In this document: piece after piece, positions 13,801 to 25,600 of the stretch
How positions within the stretch are numbered: position 1 is the stretch's first letter
Layout of the letters: the number at the start of each line of letters is the position of its first letter
From: Quillaja saponaria
Lineage: Eukaryota; Streptophyta; Magnoliopsida; Fabales; Quillajaceae
Assembly (NCBI GenBank): GCA_029379385.1
Contig: CM055617.1
Coordinates: 12,743,532-12,807,531 of the forward strand
DNA length: 64,000 bases
Direction of reading: 5' to 3'
The notes under the pieces: model-generated
What the model was told of the DNA's origin: nothing
The model's database searches: none
Seen by the model: the letters and a program-made list of their open reading frames with translations, nothing else
Made by a program: the position numbers and the translations under genes

Positions 13801-14515
13801 TTGAAGTTTGCCGCAGAATCCTGTCTAATTTTTTATCTTTAGCTAAGTTAACCATGACTTGGTATTTCAGGTAACAGTGGGACGCAAGCCTGTCACTGGG
13901 CTTAGACTTAATCTCGTAGGTGGCAAACAAAATCGACTTGCAATTCATCTACAGCATTTAGCTTCCCTTCCAAAAAACCTTCAGCCTCATTGGGATTTGC
14001 ACATGGCAATAGGTGCTCCCAAATGGCAGGGTCCTGAGGAGCAAGACAGCCGTTGGTTTGAACCAATTAAATGGAAGAACTTCTCCCATGTAAGCACTGC
14101 ACCGATAGAGTACACTGAGACTTCCATTGGAGACCTCTCTGGTGTTCACATTGTCACAGGAGCTCAGCTTGGTGTCTGGGACTTTGGTCCCAAAAATGTA
14201 TTACACCTCAAACTCCTCTTCTCCAAGGTGCCAGGATGTACAATAAGACGGTCTGTTTGGGATCATAGCCCTTCCCCCACTTCTGCTGCACAGAGGGTTG
14301 ATGGTGCTTCGTCTTCATTTTCAAACAAAACCACTGATGACAAAAAGGAAGATAGTTTAACTCAAACCGGAAAGCTAGCAAAAATTGTGGATATGACAGA
14401 AATGTCAAAAGGGCCCCAAGACATTCCAGGCCATTGGCTAGTCACTGGAGCTAAGCTTGGAGTTGAAAAAAGTAAAATTGTACTGAGAATAAAGTATTCC
14501 TTGCTGAACTACTAA
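7890..14515 (+). CDS. CAD1: MACPF domain-containing protein, CAD1 type (six coding exons)
   Basis: Spliced CDS: 7890-8192, 10242-10480, 11371-11572, 11706-11889, 13042-13196 and 13871-14515. That is 1728 nt and 575 aa, in frame across every GT..AG junction. The protein closely matches Arabidopsis CAD1 (constitutively activated cell death 1), a membrane-attack-complex/perforin-domain protein that restrains salicylic-acid-dependent immune cell death. The N-terminal block has the family phrase GRGFDVTSDIRLLYCKGAPG. The MACPF signature is at residues 186-189 (FGTH), followed by IGGRDVVY. The conserved C-terminal half has WFEPIKWKNFSHVSTAP, then GVHIVTGAQLGVWDFG, and ends KIVLRIKYSLLNY. The ATG at 7890 gives 11 extra residues. 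A second ATG at 7923 would give 564 aa, nearer the roughly 561 aa of Arabidopsis, so the start is uncertain. No inactivating change is seen. How CAD1 acts biochemically is unknown in the family. Confidence 0.95.
8193..10241 (+). other. CAD1 intron 1 with two local duplications
   Basis: A 2.05 kb phase-0 intron, donor gaggtgatt and acceptor atttcagatg. It holds an approximate duplication of about 75 bp at 8640-8785 (shared core gcataccctagaa then atactgatatacat) and a tandem direct repeat of about 41 bp at 9474-9555 (shared core ttcactggttctttaagctt). No coding sequence or recognisable transposon end is seen in the rest. Confidence 0.6.
12066..12600 (+). pseudogene. LINE reverse-transcriptase C-terminal relic in CAD1 intron 4
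   Basis: Within intron 4 of the CAD1 gene the forward frames give pieces typical of the end of plant LINE open reading frame 2: QKDRDIEEIVSHKIRFFW, then after a frame change GVLYHLMIPLKLKVKF, and further on VEICTIKMQMPSVRG with VGQPKRIREH. These correspond to the conserved dgDIdedVsHRIkaGW, GVLCDRRIPLKLKGKFYR and VAEMRMLRWM regions. Frameshifts and stops are frequent and no 5' part or target duplication is visible, so this is an old truncated insertion in the same orientation as the host gene. Confidence 0.55.
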
Positions 14516-17358
14516 CAGATTACCTTTTAGTTATAATTTTGCCTTCCGCTAGAAACAATAGTCAAGCATTCTTTGCACAGGCAGTCACCAAGTTCTTTCA
14601 CTGTACATTTTGTTTTCCATTAGCAATGTTTAGTTGATAGTCATGTATGACAGTTACTTTCTTCTAGATTTTGATTTAAATTTTGTTTATCAAATGACTT
14701 GGTAACATCATTCCATAGAAAAATGATGTTACTTTTATTTGTTCAGCATGAAGCTGCTGTGCTATTTTTACTCTGAACGCATAAAGCAATAACTTACATT
14801 GCAGGCTGCTGTCTTCAAACAAGTTGGAAACTTGATGCAACTGATGGATGAATGGATGATGTTAGAAGTAAACAGAAGAGACGCCTGTGCGCAAGTGCTT
14901 CCTATGCCTTTGGCCTACAATATCTGACATGGTAAACAAGCTGCTAAATACAAAATGAGACGTAGTCTTATTTTATGAGGGTGGAAAAACAAATTAAACA
15001 GTTGTGGGTATCAGTATCAACTCAATTAGTGGGACACTAGCTCCAATTTATACGAAGCTAGTTCTCTGTAGACCCGTAAACAAATAAGTCTGACAAAAAA
15101 AGAAAAGAAATAAAACAACACAAATGCAACAAACTGTCTGAATTCCAAACCTAATTTAGCCTGCTAAATTTCCAATAGATTGGAGAAAACACATACTGAG
15201 CCAATTTAGACATGAAAAGGAGGATAAGACATTTGGGTTTTTGATACCCAACCTGACCAAATCACCAAAACCCCAATATTCTTATTACAGGCTATCATCT
15301 CATTCTATTAGACATATTGTAGTATTAATTAATGTCAAACCTTGATATGTCTATGTCATATCTGTCAACATTCTTTCTCTTATACAGTATATATTAACAA
15401 TTAAAACTTTCTTTTCTGCTTGACGTTATTGTTAGGAACATTGAGCTCATTTGCTTACTTCAATTGCAACAATAAATAGTTTGTAACACAATGACATTTG
15501 CATTAAAATAAGGCAGGGTCCCTTTCTTCTTTACCTTGAAGTTTTTCAGAAAACTAGTTTATATTGACCACTTGTTTGCTGAGGTGATTGCCAAAGAATG
15601 AAAAAAAGGAGCACGTACTTGTGTCCAAGTTACTAAGGCTTCCCAATATTCAAAAAAAAAAAAAAAAAAAATGCATCTCAATAAAGAAAAAGCCAAGTAT
15701 TAGGACTCTTTTGGAGCATGCACAATTATTTTCTGTTTCAAATGTATCTTTTGTTAAATATCTAGAAGGAGAAGGAAGTGTCCTAGAACCCTTGAAACTT
15801 AGTGAAACATCTAGCCTTTATGCAGATGCTTCTGATCTTTTTATTATTATTAATTTTTTTTATATATATATATATTTTCTTTATGATAGATACTTTTGAA
15901 TTGAGCTGGTTTAGTGATAAATTCAAGAGTAGAGGGAAGAAGCAGAAGAGAGAAGGAAGAAGGGAATTTTCATTTAAAAGCTGGACAGAAAACAAAAAGA
16001 CCGTTGCAGCCTAAATTGTCTGCTGGCACATATATACAAACAAGAGCAGTTTCATGAGCTGGCAGCCCTGAATAACTATCTTAAACAGAAAATAATAATA
16101 GACAATAATACCCTTCGACAAATTAAAGAGCTAACACTTTAATGAATCAGTAAGGTTGTTTTCATCAAAGAAAAAGATGGCCGTCCAAGTTAGAAAAAGA
16201 AGAAAAGTACAAGCAGTAAGAATCTGCTAACATTCCACTCCCTGAATTATAGTGAATCAAAAGGACATGTTCTCTCTCTACCCTTTGGTTGACTTAATCA
16301 AAGGGTACTTGATCCATTTCTGAGGTATTCTCTTTCTTCTTCTTTTTTTTTTTTTTTTTTTTTTCTGAATAGTATTTGGGGAACTATGGCTTTGGCTGGC
16401 TGTCAGATGTGGAAATGGGAGGAGATAGTTGAGTGAAAACTGAGCAGTTTATCAATAAGCTTTATGTCAAAGAAACTAATTCATTTGTCAGAAAACGTTT
16501 AAGCTCTTAGATGCCACGACAAGAAATTTATTTTCTGACATTTTTATCTCTACCTAGCACAAGACTAAAATTTGTAATACTGAAAGGTGAACTAGAGGGC
16601 AATTGGAAAATACAAACTAAATCATGGTATGTTAATTAGGTGCAAATCTATGTCATTCATGCCCTCAAGAAGAAATAATTTGAAGCGAATAAAAATCTTA
16701 AGTCAATTTAACATATACATGTTAGCTTGTTCAACATAAATTACATTTTGCGTATGTAAATGTATATAACTAGTAGCACAAAAAATTTCCATTTGTCATT
16801 TTCTATATCTATGTGGCCAATATTATTGAGACAAAAACTTGTATGGGAGCAGTCATTGAAAATGATATGATTGGTGTAGGTATTACTAGAAATAATGTCT
16901 TAGATCGATGCGAATAGAAGAAAATGATTCATATAGTCGATTCTAACTAGATTGGGATTTAAAGTTTTAGTTGAGTTGAGTTGAGTATGTGACCAATACT
17001 ATCCTCGAATTTTTCTTGTTGACAAATAGACAGTGACGTTGGAATATCTTTCTCGTAAGTACAGCCAACGTTTAGTATAATGCATTTCACAAAAGCACAA
17101 TAGCACTTTGATAATGAAGAAATGGCCAGCAGCATCTCATGCGGCCGTATGTTTCTACACACACACATATATATATATATGACGTTAGCTTCTATACCAT
17201 TAATTTTTTCTCAGTTTTGCTCTTTCATTTGAATTGGATACCTAAGTACTCAGAGTGCCATGGTACTTAATTCACCTTTGTTTGTTTTAATTCTACGAGG
17301 GCTTCTTCCTTTTCCTTTTTTTCAGATTAGTGCATGCCTGTTCATCATTTTAGTTTCC
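14516..17358. other. Intergenic region between the CAD1 and NPF genes
   Basis: Contains the CAD1 3' UTR. The sequence at about 14805 after ttgcag could be a spliced 3' UTR exon. The rest is AT-rich with poly-A/T runs (15651-15670, 16342-16364). The only recognisable element is the LINE-type tail listed separately. Open frames here are low-complexity and not gene-like. Confidence 0.5.
16830..16985 (+). repeat. LINE 3'-end repeat copy A
   Basis: The stretch from gcagtcattgaaaatgatat to attgggatttaaagttttag, followed by a short gttgag microsatellite tail, is shared with the AG intron at about 38710-38860. The phrase tatagtcgattctaactaga, followed by ttgggatttaaagtt, is a diverged form of the very common plant LINE 3' end. 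The LINE assignment is from general knowledge of plant repeats. Confidence 0.5.
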
Positions 17359-19771
17359 ATGCAGGATGACAAAGCTGAGGTCGTTGATGGGAAAGTGGAT
17401 TGGAAAGGAAGAACAGCTTTGAGATATAAACATGGAGGAATGAGAACTTCTTTGCTGATACTAGGTAAAGTCTCTGTTTATTATTTATTATTGAAGTGAT
17501 GGTGTTAAAAAAGTGACATTGATGAGTATGCTACTATAATATAGCTAATTAAGTACTTCCCAAGTACTTTTTTACCCTTACATCAAAATCTTGCCTTCTG
17601 AATTTTGATTAATGATTGTCTTACAAGATTAGCATACCATTGTGTTCTATAAGTTTGTATGTAAAGAGCTTTACGTGTTATATGCAGTGATCTACAGAAT
17701 AGAATTTTCTTTTGCTATATTGAATTATTGATTCATACTTGGGTTTATTTGCAGCAACGGTTGCATTTGAGAACATGGCAACTCTCTCACTGGCAGTAAA
17801 CCTGGTGACATATTTCAATGGAGTGATGCACTATGAACTAGCAGATGCAGCCAACCATCTAACCAACTTTATGGGCGTCAGCTACATACTCTCTATCTTG
17901 GTGGCTGTCCTTGCTGACACTTACATAGGCAGATTCAAAGCCGTCATCATTTCTGGATGCTTCGAGTTTGTGGTATGCTTCAAACATATGAAACTTCAGC
18001 TTTCTATATCGAATTCATGTATTCATATCTTACAGTATTTTCACACTTAATGTTGTCAATTATCTTCAAGGGACTGGCCTTGCTAACAGTACAAGCACAT
18101 TACCCCAAGCTAAAGCCACCCTTTTGCAACATATTTGATAAAAACGCTCATTGCCAAAAAATTGGTGGCAGCGATACGGTCCTGCTCTTTGTTGCACTAT
18201 ACCTTTTGGCCTCTGGCAGTGCAGGAAATAAAGCTTCACTTCCATCCCATGGTGCTGATCAATTTGATGAAAAAGACCCAAAAGAAGCAAAGCAAATGTC
18301 CAGCTTCTTCAATTATCTCCTGTTATCAGTTTGTGTTGGTGGTGCAGCTGGCTTGACACTTGTTGTGTGGATTCAATCTAATAAAGGTTGGGACTGGGGC
18401 TTTGGGATCTCTACTATTGGTATACTCTTGGGTGTGATCATCTTTGCAGCAGGATTGCCTCTATACAGAATTGAAGTTGTTCAAGGAACAAATGCTATCG
18501 TGGAAATCTTACAGGTCTGCATGTAACTGTTAAAAAGATCCAAGTAATACTTCCTTATTGGATCCTCTGTACGTAGTTTTTTTACAGAAATCAATATTTT
18601 AAGCTCAGAGGGATACTCTTTAGTAGATTTTTTCTTCACATATTGTTTTCAGGTTTATGTTGCAGCCATTCGTAACAGAGATCTTCACCTCCCTGAAGAT
18701 CCAGCAGATCTCTATGAGATTGGAAAGGACAAAGAAGCTGCCATTGAAATAGAGTTTCTACCTCATAGAGACATTTTCAGGTACTATATTTACTCCCAAT
18801 CGTGTATCTAAATTAAACCATATATATTCTTGCAACTGTGCATCAAGTATTTTACACCATATGTTTGGTTCTCAGTTAGATATTATATATTTTCACTCAA
18901 CAGGTTCTTAGACAAAGCTTCCATAAAACCTGAATCTATGGAGCAATTGGACAAACCAGAAGCTCCAAAGCCATGGAAACTTTGCAGAGTCACCCAAGTT
19001 GAGAATGCGAAAATCATTCTAGGCATGGTTCCAGTCTTTTGTTGTACAATTATCATGACCCTTTGCCTGGCTCAGCTCCAAACCTTCTCAATCCAACAAG
19101 GGCTTACCATGGACACCAGTGTCACCAAATCTTTTCACATCCCACCTGCATCACTACCTATCATCCCAATCATATTTTTGATCATCATCGTCCCAATCTA
19201 TGACTGGATTCTTGTACCTATTCTGCGTAAATTTACTGGTGTGCCAACCGGTATTACCCACCTGCAGCGTATAGGAGTTGGCCTGATACTCTCTTCCATC
19301 TCCATGGCTGTAGCTGGTATAATAGAAGTGAAGAGAAAAGGGGTAGCTCGAGACCACAACATGCTTGATGCCATCCCAGTACGCGAACCATTGCCAATTT
19401 CTACATTCTGGCTTTCTTTTCAATACTTCATATTTGGTATAGCTGACATTTTCACCTATATAGGACTTCTTGAATTCTTCTATTCAGAAGCACCAAAAAG
19501 GATTAAATCCACATCGACTTGCTTCCTATGGAGTTCTATGGCACTTGGGTATTTTCTGAGTACCATAGTGGTGAGGATTGTCAATGCTGCAACCACTAAA
19601 AGTGGAGGATGGTTGAAGGGGAACAATATCAATAGGAACCATCTGAACTACTTTTACTGGTTGCTTTCTATAGTGAGTTTGATCAACTTCTGCATCTACT
19701 TGTTTGTTGCAAAGATGTATAAGTACAGGCCTCAAAGCCCTTTGGTTAGAACTGAGAGCTCCAAGGCATGA
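17359..19771 (+). CDS. NRT1/PTR family (NPF) membrane transporter, closest to subfamily 4
   Basis: Spliced CDS: 17359-17464, 17755-17972, 18071-18514, 18653-18780 and 18904-19771. That is 1764 nt and 587 aa, in frame at all four GT..AG junctions. The family is proton-coupled transporters with 12 membrane spans, carrying nitrate, peptides or hormones. Family hallmarks include [15 protein letters not shown] at the start, [67 protein letters not shown]-like [12 protein letters not shown], and LNYFYWLL near the end. The central cytoplasmic loop contains [18 protein letters not shown]. The TM1 ExxER proton-coupling motif is not complete (FENMATL), as in the NPF4 members I know, some of which move abscisic acid. 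The substrate is inferred only. The start is uncertain: ccatgcag at 17357-17364 also looks like a splice acceptor, so an upstream exon could supply the true ATG. Confidence 0.93.
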
Positions 19772-21160
19772 TTCTTGAATAGAGGTCCGAAAAATAAAAA
19801 CTATGATAAAATATATAATGATTGAAGATTGAGATTTTGTTTATAAATAAACATGATGCTTTGTTTATGTTTGTGATAAATATAGAGATTTGGACATTGT
19901 TTTCTTGAAATATGTCTAATTGCAGAATCGCTGCAATTCTTTTCTATGTGAATTCCAATTTTGATATATGTAAATATATTACACAAAAATAAAAAAATTT
20001 GAGAATAAAGTAGATATGCATATTCATACTTATTATTGTGAGAGAAAATGATTTAACATTACACTTTGACTAGGAAATTTGTAGAGGTCGATATTAAAAT
20101 TTCTGACATTTTTTTAAATTATAAATCTACTAACAACTATTTTTACAAGACCCAATTCGATCAATCCAGTAATTCTGTACAAAAGCAAATCCTATTGTCC
20201 CTTGCCGTTAATTTTAAAACGTTCATTCACTACAACCTAATTGATGGGGGACCTGATAGCACCTGGCCTGAGAATCTAGGATTTTCCCTGCAAACAAACA
20301 GAAAATGAAGGCTAGCTAAACCAAGAGAAAATGAAAGGAAAAGGGAATAGCATTCATAGTTAATTTCCATACTCAAAGCAGTAATACAGCTGCTGGAATA
20401 TATCTACAAACGGTCACTGACTTGGCCTACAATTCCGAAACAGCTGGCAAGGCTAATAACCTTGCTGACTTAGCTTAACAGTACGAAAAGAAAACGACAA
20501 ACAATTCCCCACACAGCACAATCGCTGCCGTATAATTGAAAAACAAGAAACATGAAAATACAGAACCTAAGCAAAATGGTGACATTCTGAAAAGGGCATG
20601 TTGGTGAGGAGTTGAGGGATTATCACTAGCGTGGCCTATTTTCTGTTTTTTAATAAATTATATAATTACACTTTTAGTCCACATAATTAAATTTGGGTTT
20701 AATTTAGTTCTTAGTGTTTCAATTACTGCAATTGGGTCTACACATGTTTCAATTTGATGTAACTAAGTCCTTGCTATCAATTTCCGTTCACATTAACACT
20801 AATTAGGCTGACCTGGACAAACAATTTCTATTGTATGCAATATGTCGAAAACAGTTTACCACATGATGCCCTGCCCTCTCTCCTTAACCCAAAACGACCT
20901 CGTTTCATCATGTCCAACCTTTTTCCCTTCATTATCTTCTGGCTTGGTTGACGCATCGTATAGATTGTATAGTATATGATTATACACTATATTAGACAGT
21001 ATAACTTTACAATTATTATACTGTTATCTTTTCCTCTCCCTCCCCACTATATAACTTTATACTGTTAGACATATTATAAAAGGAGTCAACAGTATAGATC
21101 TATATTATCATGTTGTTGCCAAATACTGTATAAGAGTCAACTAGATACTCTTATACTATC
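19772..21160. other. Region downstream of the NPF gene
   Basis: Includes the NPF 3' UTR with possible poly(A) signals (aataaa at about 19792). From about 20660 the text tttagtcc, tttagttcttagtgtttcaa and actaagtccttgctat is of the kind found near ends of plant DNA transposons. From 20960 to 21170 there are partly palindromic runs built on gtatag and tatactgtta. No gene is seen. Confidence 0.4.
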
Positions 21161-21600
21161 TTGTTATCCTTATACGATGCATCAAACGAGCCCAAAATCG
21201 TGTTTTCAAACCTAAACACGCAAGTAGCCATTGTTATATATTTGAAAGTACATCGTGATTTTTGGGGAAGAGATATGTGGATCTTCAACTCGACCGTTTC
21301 AACTGCTATTAGCAGCTGTGAAGTGACTAATTGTCATAAATTCTGTGACTGTGGGGAGCCTGCGATGTTGTGTACTGCCAGAGATAATAACACTGGTAGA
21401 AGGTACTGAGGATGTAGAAATTTACGTGTAAGTAATTTCTAATGTCATAATTTATGCTTTAAGTACCAATGTAAGTAGTTTCCAATGTCCTAATTTTTTT
21501 AAATTTTATTTCTTAACAGGTTTATCTTGCAATTATTGCATTTGAATTGACCCATAAATCAAAAAGAGAGGAAGACATGTGATACAACAACAGAGAAAGG
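21161..21600 (+). pseudogene. GRF-type zinc finger gene, disabled
   Basis: The frame gives CHKFCDCGEPAMLCTARD, then NNTGRRY followed by a TGA at 21407-21409, then GCRN. A plausible donor (gtaagt, about 21429) and acceptor (taacag, 21519) lead to SCNYCI followed by TGA (21543-21545) and then IDP. This is the plant GRF zinc finger pattern C.CG.PA.L.T....NPGRRF/YWGC....C.YF.W.D. Both places where the family has tryptophan (TGG) carry TGA. GRF fingers of this kind are common in small plant proteins of unknown or transposon-linked function. Two nonsense codons in the core domain argue that it is dead. Confidence 0.6.
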
Positions 21601-21979
21601 TTATTTTTAGACTTCAAGCTAAGTTGGAATGGTGGAAAAAAGTTGTTGCAAGTCTATCTTTTTTTGATGTCATGGCTTTTGTTTAATGTTTACTCCTTAG
21701 TGATTGATGTTTTAGAAGTAGTGTGAAGCACCTTGCTTTAGTTTGTTGTGTATCGATGTTATGTCTTAGGCTAAGTTTCAAAAGTAGTGTGAAGTACCTT
21801 ATAGTTAGGTATAAGTTTGACTATGATGTAGTGTGTAACTCATGTAGGTCAGTTATTTGTTTTAAAACTGACTATGTTATGTTTTACGTAATGTTTGATG
21901 ATGAATAAAATTTAATATTGTTATTATGATTTGTGTAATGTGTAGCTTGTGTTATTTTTCATCACGTTGGTTGCATGCT

Positions 21980-22180
21980 GCCTGCAGCAGCACCAAGTCA
22001 GCAACACCAAGTTGGGTGCTTGCTGCCTGCAGCAGCACCAAGTCAGCAACACCAAGTTGTGTGCCTACTACCTGCACCAGTCCAAATTGGGTGCCTGCTG
22101 CCTGCACCAGTACCAAATTAGGTGCATGATGCTTACACTAGCACCAAATTGGATGTCTTACTGTCTGCAGCAGCACCAAA
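21980..22180 (+). repeat. Minisatellite, 45-bp units plus shorter variants
   Basis: Two nearly perfect 45-bp units start at gcctgcagcagcaccaagtc and are followed by about four shorter units of 30-32 bp (such as gcctgcaccagtaccaaatt). All share ctgca(g/c)cag and accaaattgg cores. It lies between the GRF-finger relic and the MULE relic. In one forward frame it would encode repeats of CLQQHQVSNTKLG, but nothing suggests it is translated. Confidence 0.7.
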
Positions 22181-22439
22181 ATATCAACACAAAGTCATGT
22201 ACAATAGAAAGAAAGTCAAGTATAATACTAAGAAACGATCAAGTATAATTAAGAGGGCCAACACAAATTCAAGAAACTATCAAGTACAATAATACCAACA
22301 AAGTCAAGTACAATACTGTCAACAAAATTATACTCTCAGAAGGCCAAGAAATATTCAATGTTCATACAAACATAAAACTAAGAACAAAATTAATAAGAAG
22401 TCTATGCACTTCACACAAAAAAACCATTCTAAAGCACAC

Positions 22440-22990
22440 ATCAAGGAAGGCCTACAGGTGTTCCATTTCCTATAGATCTATTCACTGAAGCTTGACCTTT
22501 ATGAAATGATGTAATGCTGTGTCTTTCTCTTGGTGTTTGCCTATCCCATGCTCTAGTTCCACTTACAATTGCAGTACCCTTTCCTTTTCTTCCACCTCTT
22601 GTTTCAATGTCCACATTAGGAAAAACAAAAATGTTTCATTAACTCATGCTGATGAACTTTCTCATCTGCTTGTTTCAGATTGTTGTACTTCAACTTCTAG
22701 GTTCTTGCATGATTTTCTATTATGCCCATATTATTGGCACCTTCCACATCTTAATAAAGTGTTTTATCTCTTCCATTTGTTGGGATCCTCTTCAGGTTGT
22801 TGTTGTTTATCAGCTCCAATGGTTTTCTTCTGGGAGGCTGAATTATGTCTCTTTAGGTAGTTGGCCACATGTCTTCATCATTGATAGGTTCCATGAGTGG
22901 TACACAACAATCATAATAAGTATGCTTATTGTAGTATTTGCTAATGAAATCTTCAGACTCTTAACCCTTGAAGTACAACAAATTGCATGT
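22440..22990 (-). pseudogene. MuDR-type (MULE) transposase, C-terminal relic
   Basis: On the minus strand, reading down from about 22980, the frame gives YYNKHTYYDCC, EPINDEDMWPTT, a stop, RDIIQPPRRKPLELINN, and then a CX2CX4HX4C zinc knuckle (CGRCQ, a stop in place of one residue, YGHNRKSCKN) at about 22700-22750. These match the end of plant MuDR transposases, with the SWIM-region tail, the WP..ilPP..rk.pGRPKK linker and the zinc knuckle. At least three stops are present and the DDE domain is absent, so it is a fragment. Confidence 0.65.
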
Positions 22991-23031
22991 CTATAAGGAA
23001 TTTGAGTTAGCTCCTAGCATCTGGATGCATA

Positions 23032-23433
23032 TAGGGGTGAAGCTCGGCTCGCGCTCATCTCACTTTAGGCGAGCTCGAGCTCGTTAAGATTTTTTGAAAA
23101 TTCTAAAAAAGTTTTGTAGGCAAGGAGAGTTGAACCCAAGACCTCTTAGTCAATATTTGTGCAAATTACCACTGAAACCAAGTAACAATTTGTGTTAGTT
23201 TTTTTGTATATAAATAGATTTATTATAAATGTATATATAAATAATAAAAAATTTATTAAATAATATTAAACGAGCTAGCTCAAGAGCTGAGCTTTGGAAA
23301 AATTGAGTTCGGCTCGTTTTAGTATGCGAGCTTCAAATAAAACTCAAGATTGGCTCGTTTAAAAAACGAGCCGAGCTTGATCCGAGATCTTAACGAGTAG
23401 CTCACGAGCTAGCTCGGCTCATTGCCACCCCTA
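23032..23433. mobile_element. hAT-superfamily MITE, 402 bp
   Basis: Flanked by a perfect 8-bp target duplication, gatgcata, at 23024-23031 and 23434-23441. The ends are inverted: left taggggtgaagctcggctcg, right cattgccacccct + a. The outer TAGGGGTG is the classic hAT terminus. The inner sequence is rich in gagctcg and cgagccgagc motifs in both orientations, so the element can fold into a long hairpin. No coding sequence. The 8-bp duplication is typical of hAT transposition. Confidence 0.9.
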
Positions 23434-24169
23434 GATGCATATACAAATTATTATCTATATCTGCAAAATAAGTATTCATGTTGCATTTTTACATACGCAA
23501 ACTAAATTTTCTTGTAGTGAATCCTGGTGTCGAACCTAGGACTGAAGATAGATATGAAGAAAACACAATTGACCCTTTAAAAAAATTAACGATCTCTGTC
23601 TCTGTTGCTGTCTCTGATTAGTCAATATTATCAGAGATGGACTCCTTATGTCTAAAAATTAATATGTGAAGTTAACTAAGACAAACGTTCAGTAACATGC
23701 ATTTTACTCATCAAATAAGGAGTTATAAGTATTAGTGACAAAATTTCTTTATCTCCAATATCTATGTAGTTTTCTTGTCATGATTTTAGATAACTTACTC
23801 CTTGAGGGCTATAATAATAATACGTCTTAATCTTAAATACTCTAATATCAATTATACATATATAACTACTGAGAGATTAGCTAAAGTGTTTGGTACTTAT
23901 TCTCCCACTCTCAGTGCTGAGGTCAAGTATTCCTAATGTAACAAAAAGAAATATATATATATATATATATATATTATATTTATATTATATAAATTTTTTC
24001 AAAAAGAAATGATATTTTTAACATAAACGTTATTTTTATTTATTTTTTTGAGTATTGATAAATTTTATGTCATTATAGGGCGTTTGCTTATATCGTTGTA
24101 ACAAGAATAAACATAATTGCTAATAAGAATCCTATGGTAATTCTGTCATTGATCACTAATCAAGAGAGA

Positions 24170-25600
24170 TCTCACAAATGTTTAGCAAGAGTAAGGTTAA
24201 ATATCTCCAACTTTTGGAGAATATATTGCATTGTAGGGCGTTTGCTCATATCATCTGCCCACACAGCTTGCTTCCAAATTTGCAACTTTGAGTCCTTGAA
24301 CAGCTTTATAACTTGTGTCTCTTGTGAAACTCTCGTGAACAAGCAAACTTGCAACCTGTTGAGCATCAGAATCTGATCTCTTTATTTTCTCATCTTTTTC
24401 TAAAACATACAGTACTGATCTATTCTGGTTATCCTCCCCATGGGGGGCACACCTAGATATCACCTCTAGTAGTAGGATACCGAATGAAAAAACATCACTT
24501 TTCTCGCACCAGACACCTATCAGGAATATACAACCATTTGGCTTATATGAATGCTGGAGTATGATAACAAGAACTGATATATTGGTAAAAGTAGTTGTAT
24601 TTTTTTTTTTTGGGTGCAAAATCAATCATAGCACTAGAGCAAGTAGATGAAATTTCTTAATAGCACCTAGTGAAGACTTGAAAAGAAACAAGTGAATGAC
24701 TTACCACTCAACTAGGATGGTAACAAAATAATATAACTAATCCATTTTCACCTTCTATCACAAACAAAGTGATGCAATCATCAATTTGTATAATTGATCC
24801 TATACGAGTTCAAATTAAGTTAAACTTATGTCATTATGCAATAAGGCTCATACATCGAGTGAGGCGATTGCAATAATTAAGAGGACACGTTTGTTTTGCA
24901 TTTTCTCTCAGTATTCTTCCCTAAGAGTGTAACTTTTACTATGACTGTGGATGGGGTTGGAAACTTCACAATTCATGTCTAGTTGTCCATTGACATTTAA
25001 AACAACACGGTTAATCTGGATAAGTCTACTTGTACAGTACCAGAAAACAGTCAAAATAATTTGGCTTACCACTGTTCTTTGCCACCCTTGGGATGCAGCT
25101 TACGCCAAGAGCCCCACCAGTCAGCACACTAAAGTCGAATAAAATAGGATTGAAATGCTGCAAGTTGATGTAAGTTGGAAGAAGAAGAGTGAGGGAGAAT
25201 CAACTTAAGCAAGACCTGGCTTGATGGCGAAATGGTTATAGATTTTTCAGCATGGTGCATGGATACATCTCAGTACCTGGTCAAGCATTACATGTTTTGC
25301 ATCAATATTGCGGACTAGGAAATGTGGCCTCCAAGTGTGCAAAAACTCAAATGTACGTGTAAGACCAATGGCAGCATTGATTCTTCGTTGCCATGGAAAA
25401 TTATCTGCCACCTCAAACACGAATAGGAATATAAATGCAATCATATGTTAAAGCAGTACCGTCCCCAATGAGATTGTGTAGTGTATCTTTTGATTGCAGT
25501 TCATACACAACACCTAAATGATTATTCTCATCCTCATTGCCATATCCCATTAAGCTCACCAAATCATTTTGATTCTTGACTTCAGGATGACACAAGAAAA
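24170..25600 (-). pseudogene. Receptor-like/cytoplasmic protein kinase relic
   Basis: Minus-strand pieces, in kinase order from high to low coordinate: LVSLMGYGNEDENNHLGVVY (about 25500-25580, subdomains IV-V), RINAAIGLTRTFEFLHTW then PHFLVRNIDAKHVMLDQ (about 25270-25385, subdomains VI), WCEKSDVFSFGILLLEVI (about 24440-24510, subdomain IX), and MSKRPTMQYILQKLEIF (about 24200-24250, subdomain XI). The catalytic loop reads HFLVRNIDAKHVM, with no HRD motif. The DFG region is missing and frames change between pieces. The exact kinase subfamily is not recognised. Confidence 0.6.

Noticed and set aside
21980..22180. CRISPR-like array of repeats
   Set aside because: Units are contiguous without unique spacers and the context is plant nuclear DNA. 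It is a minisatellite.
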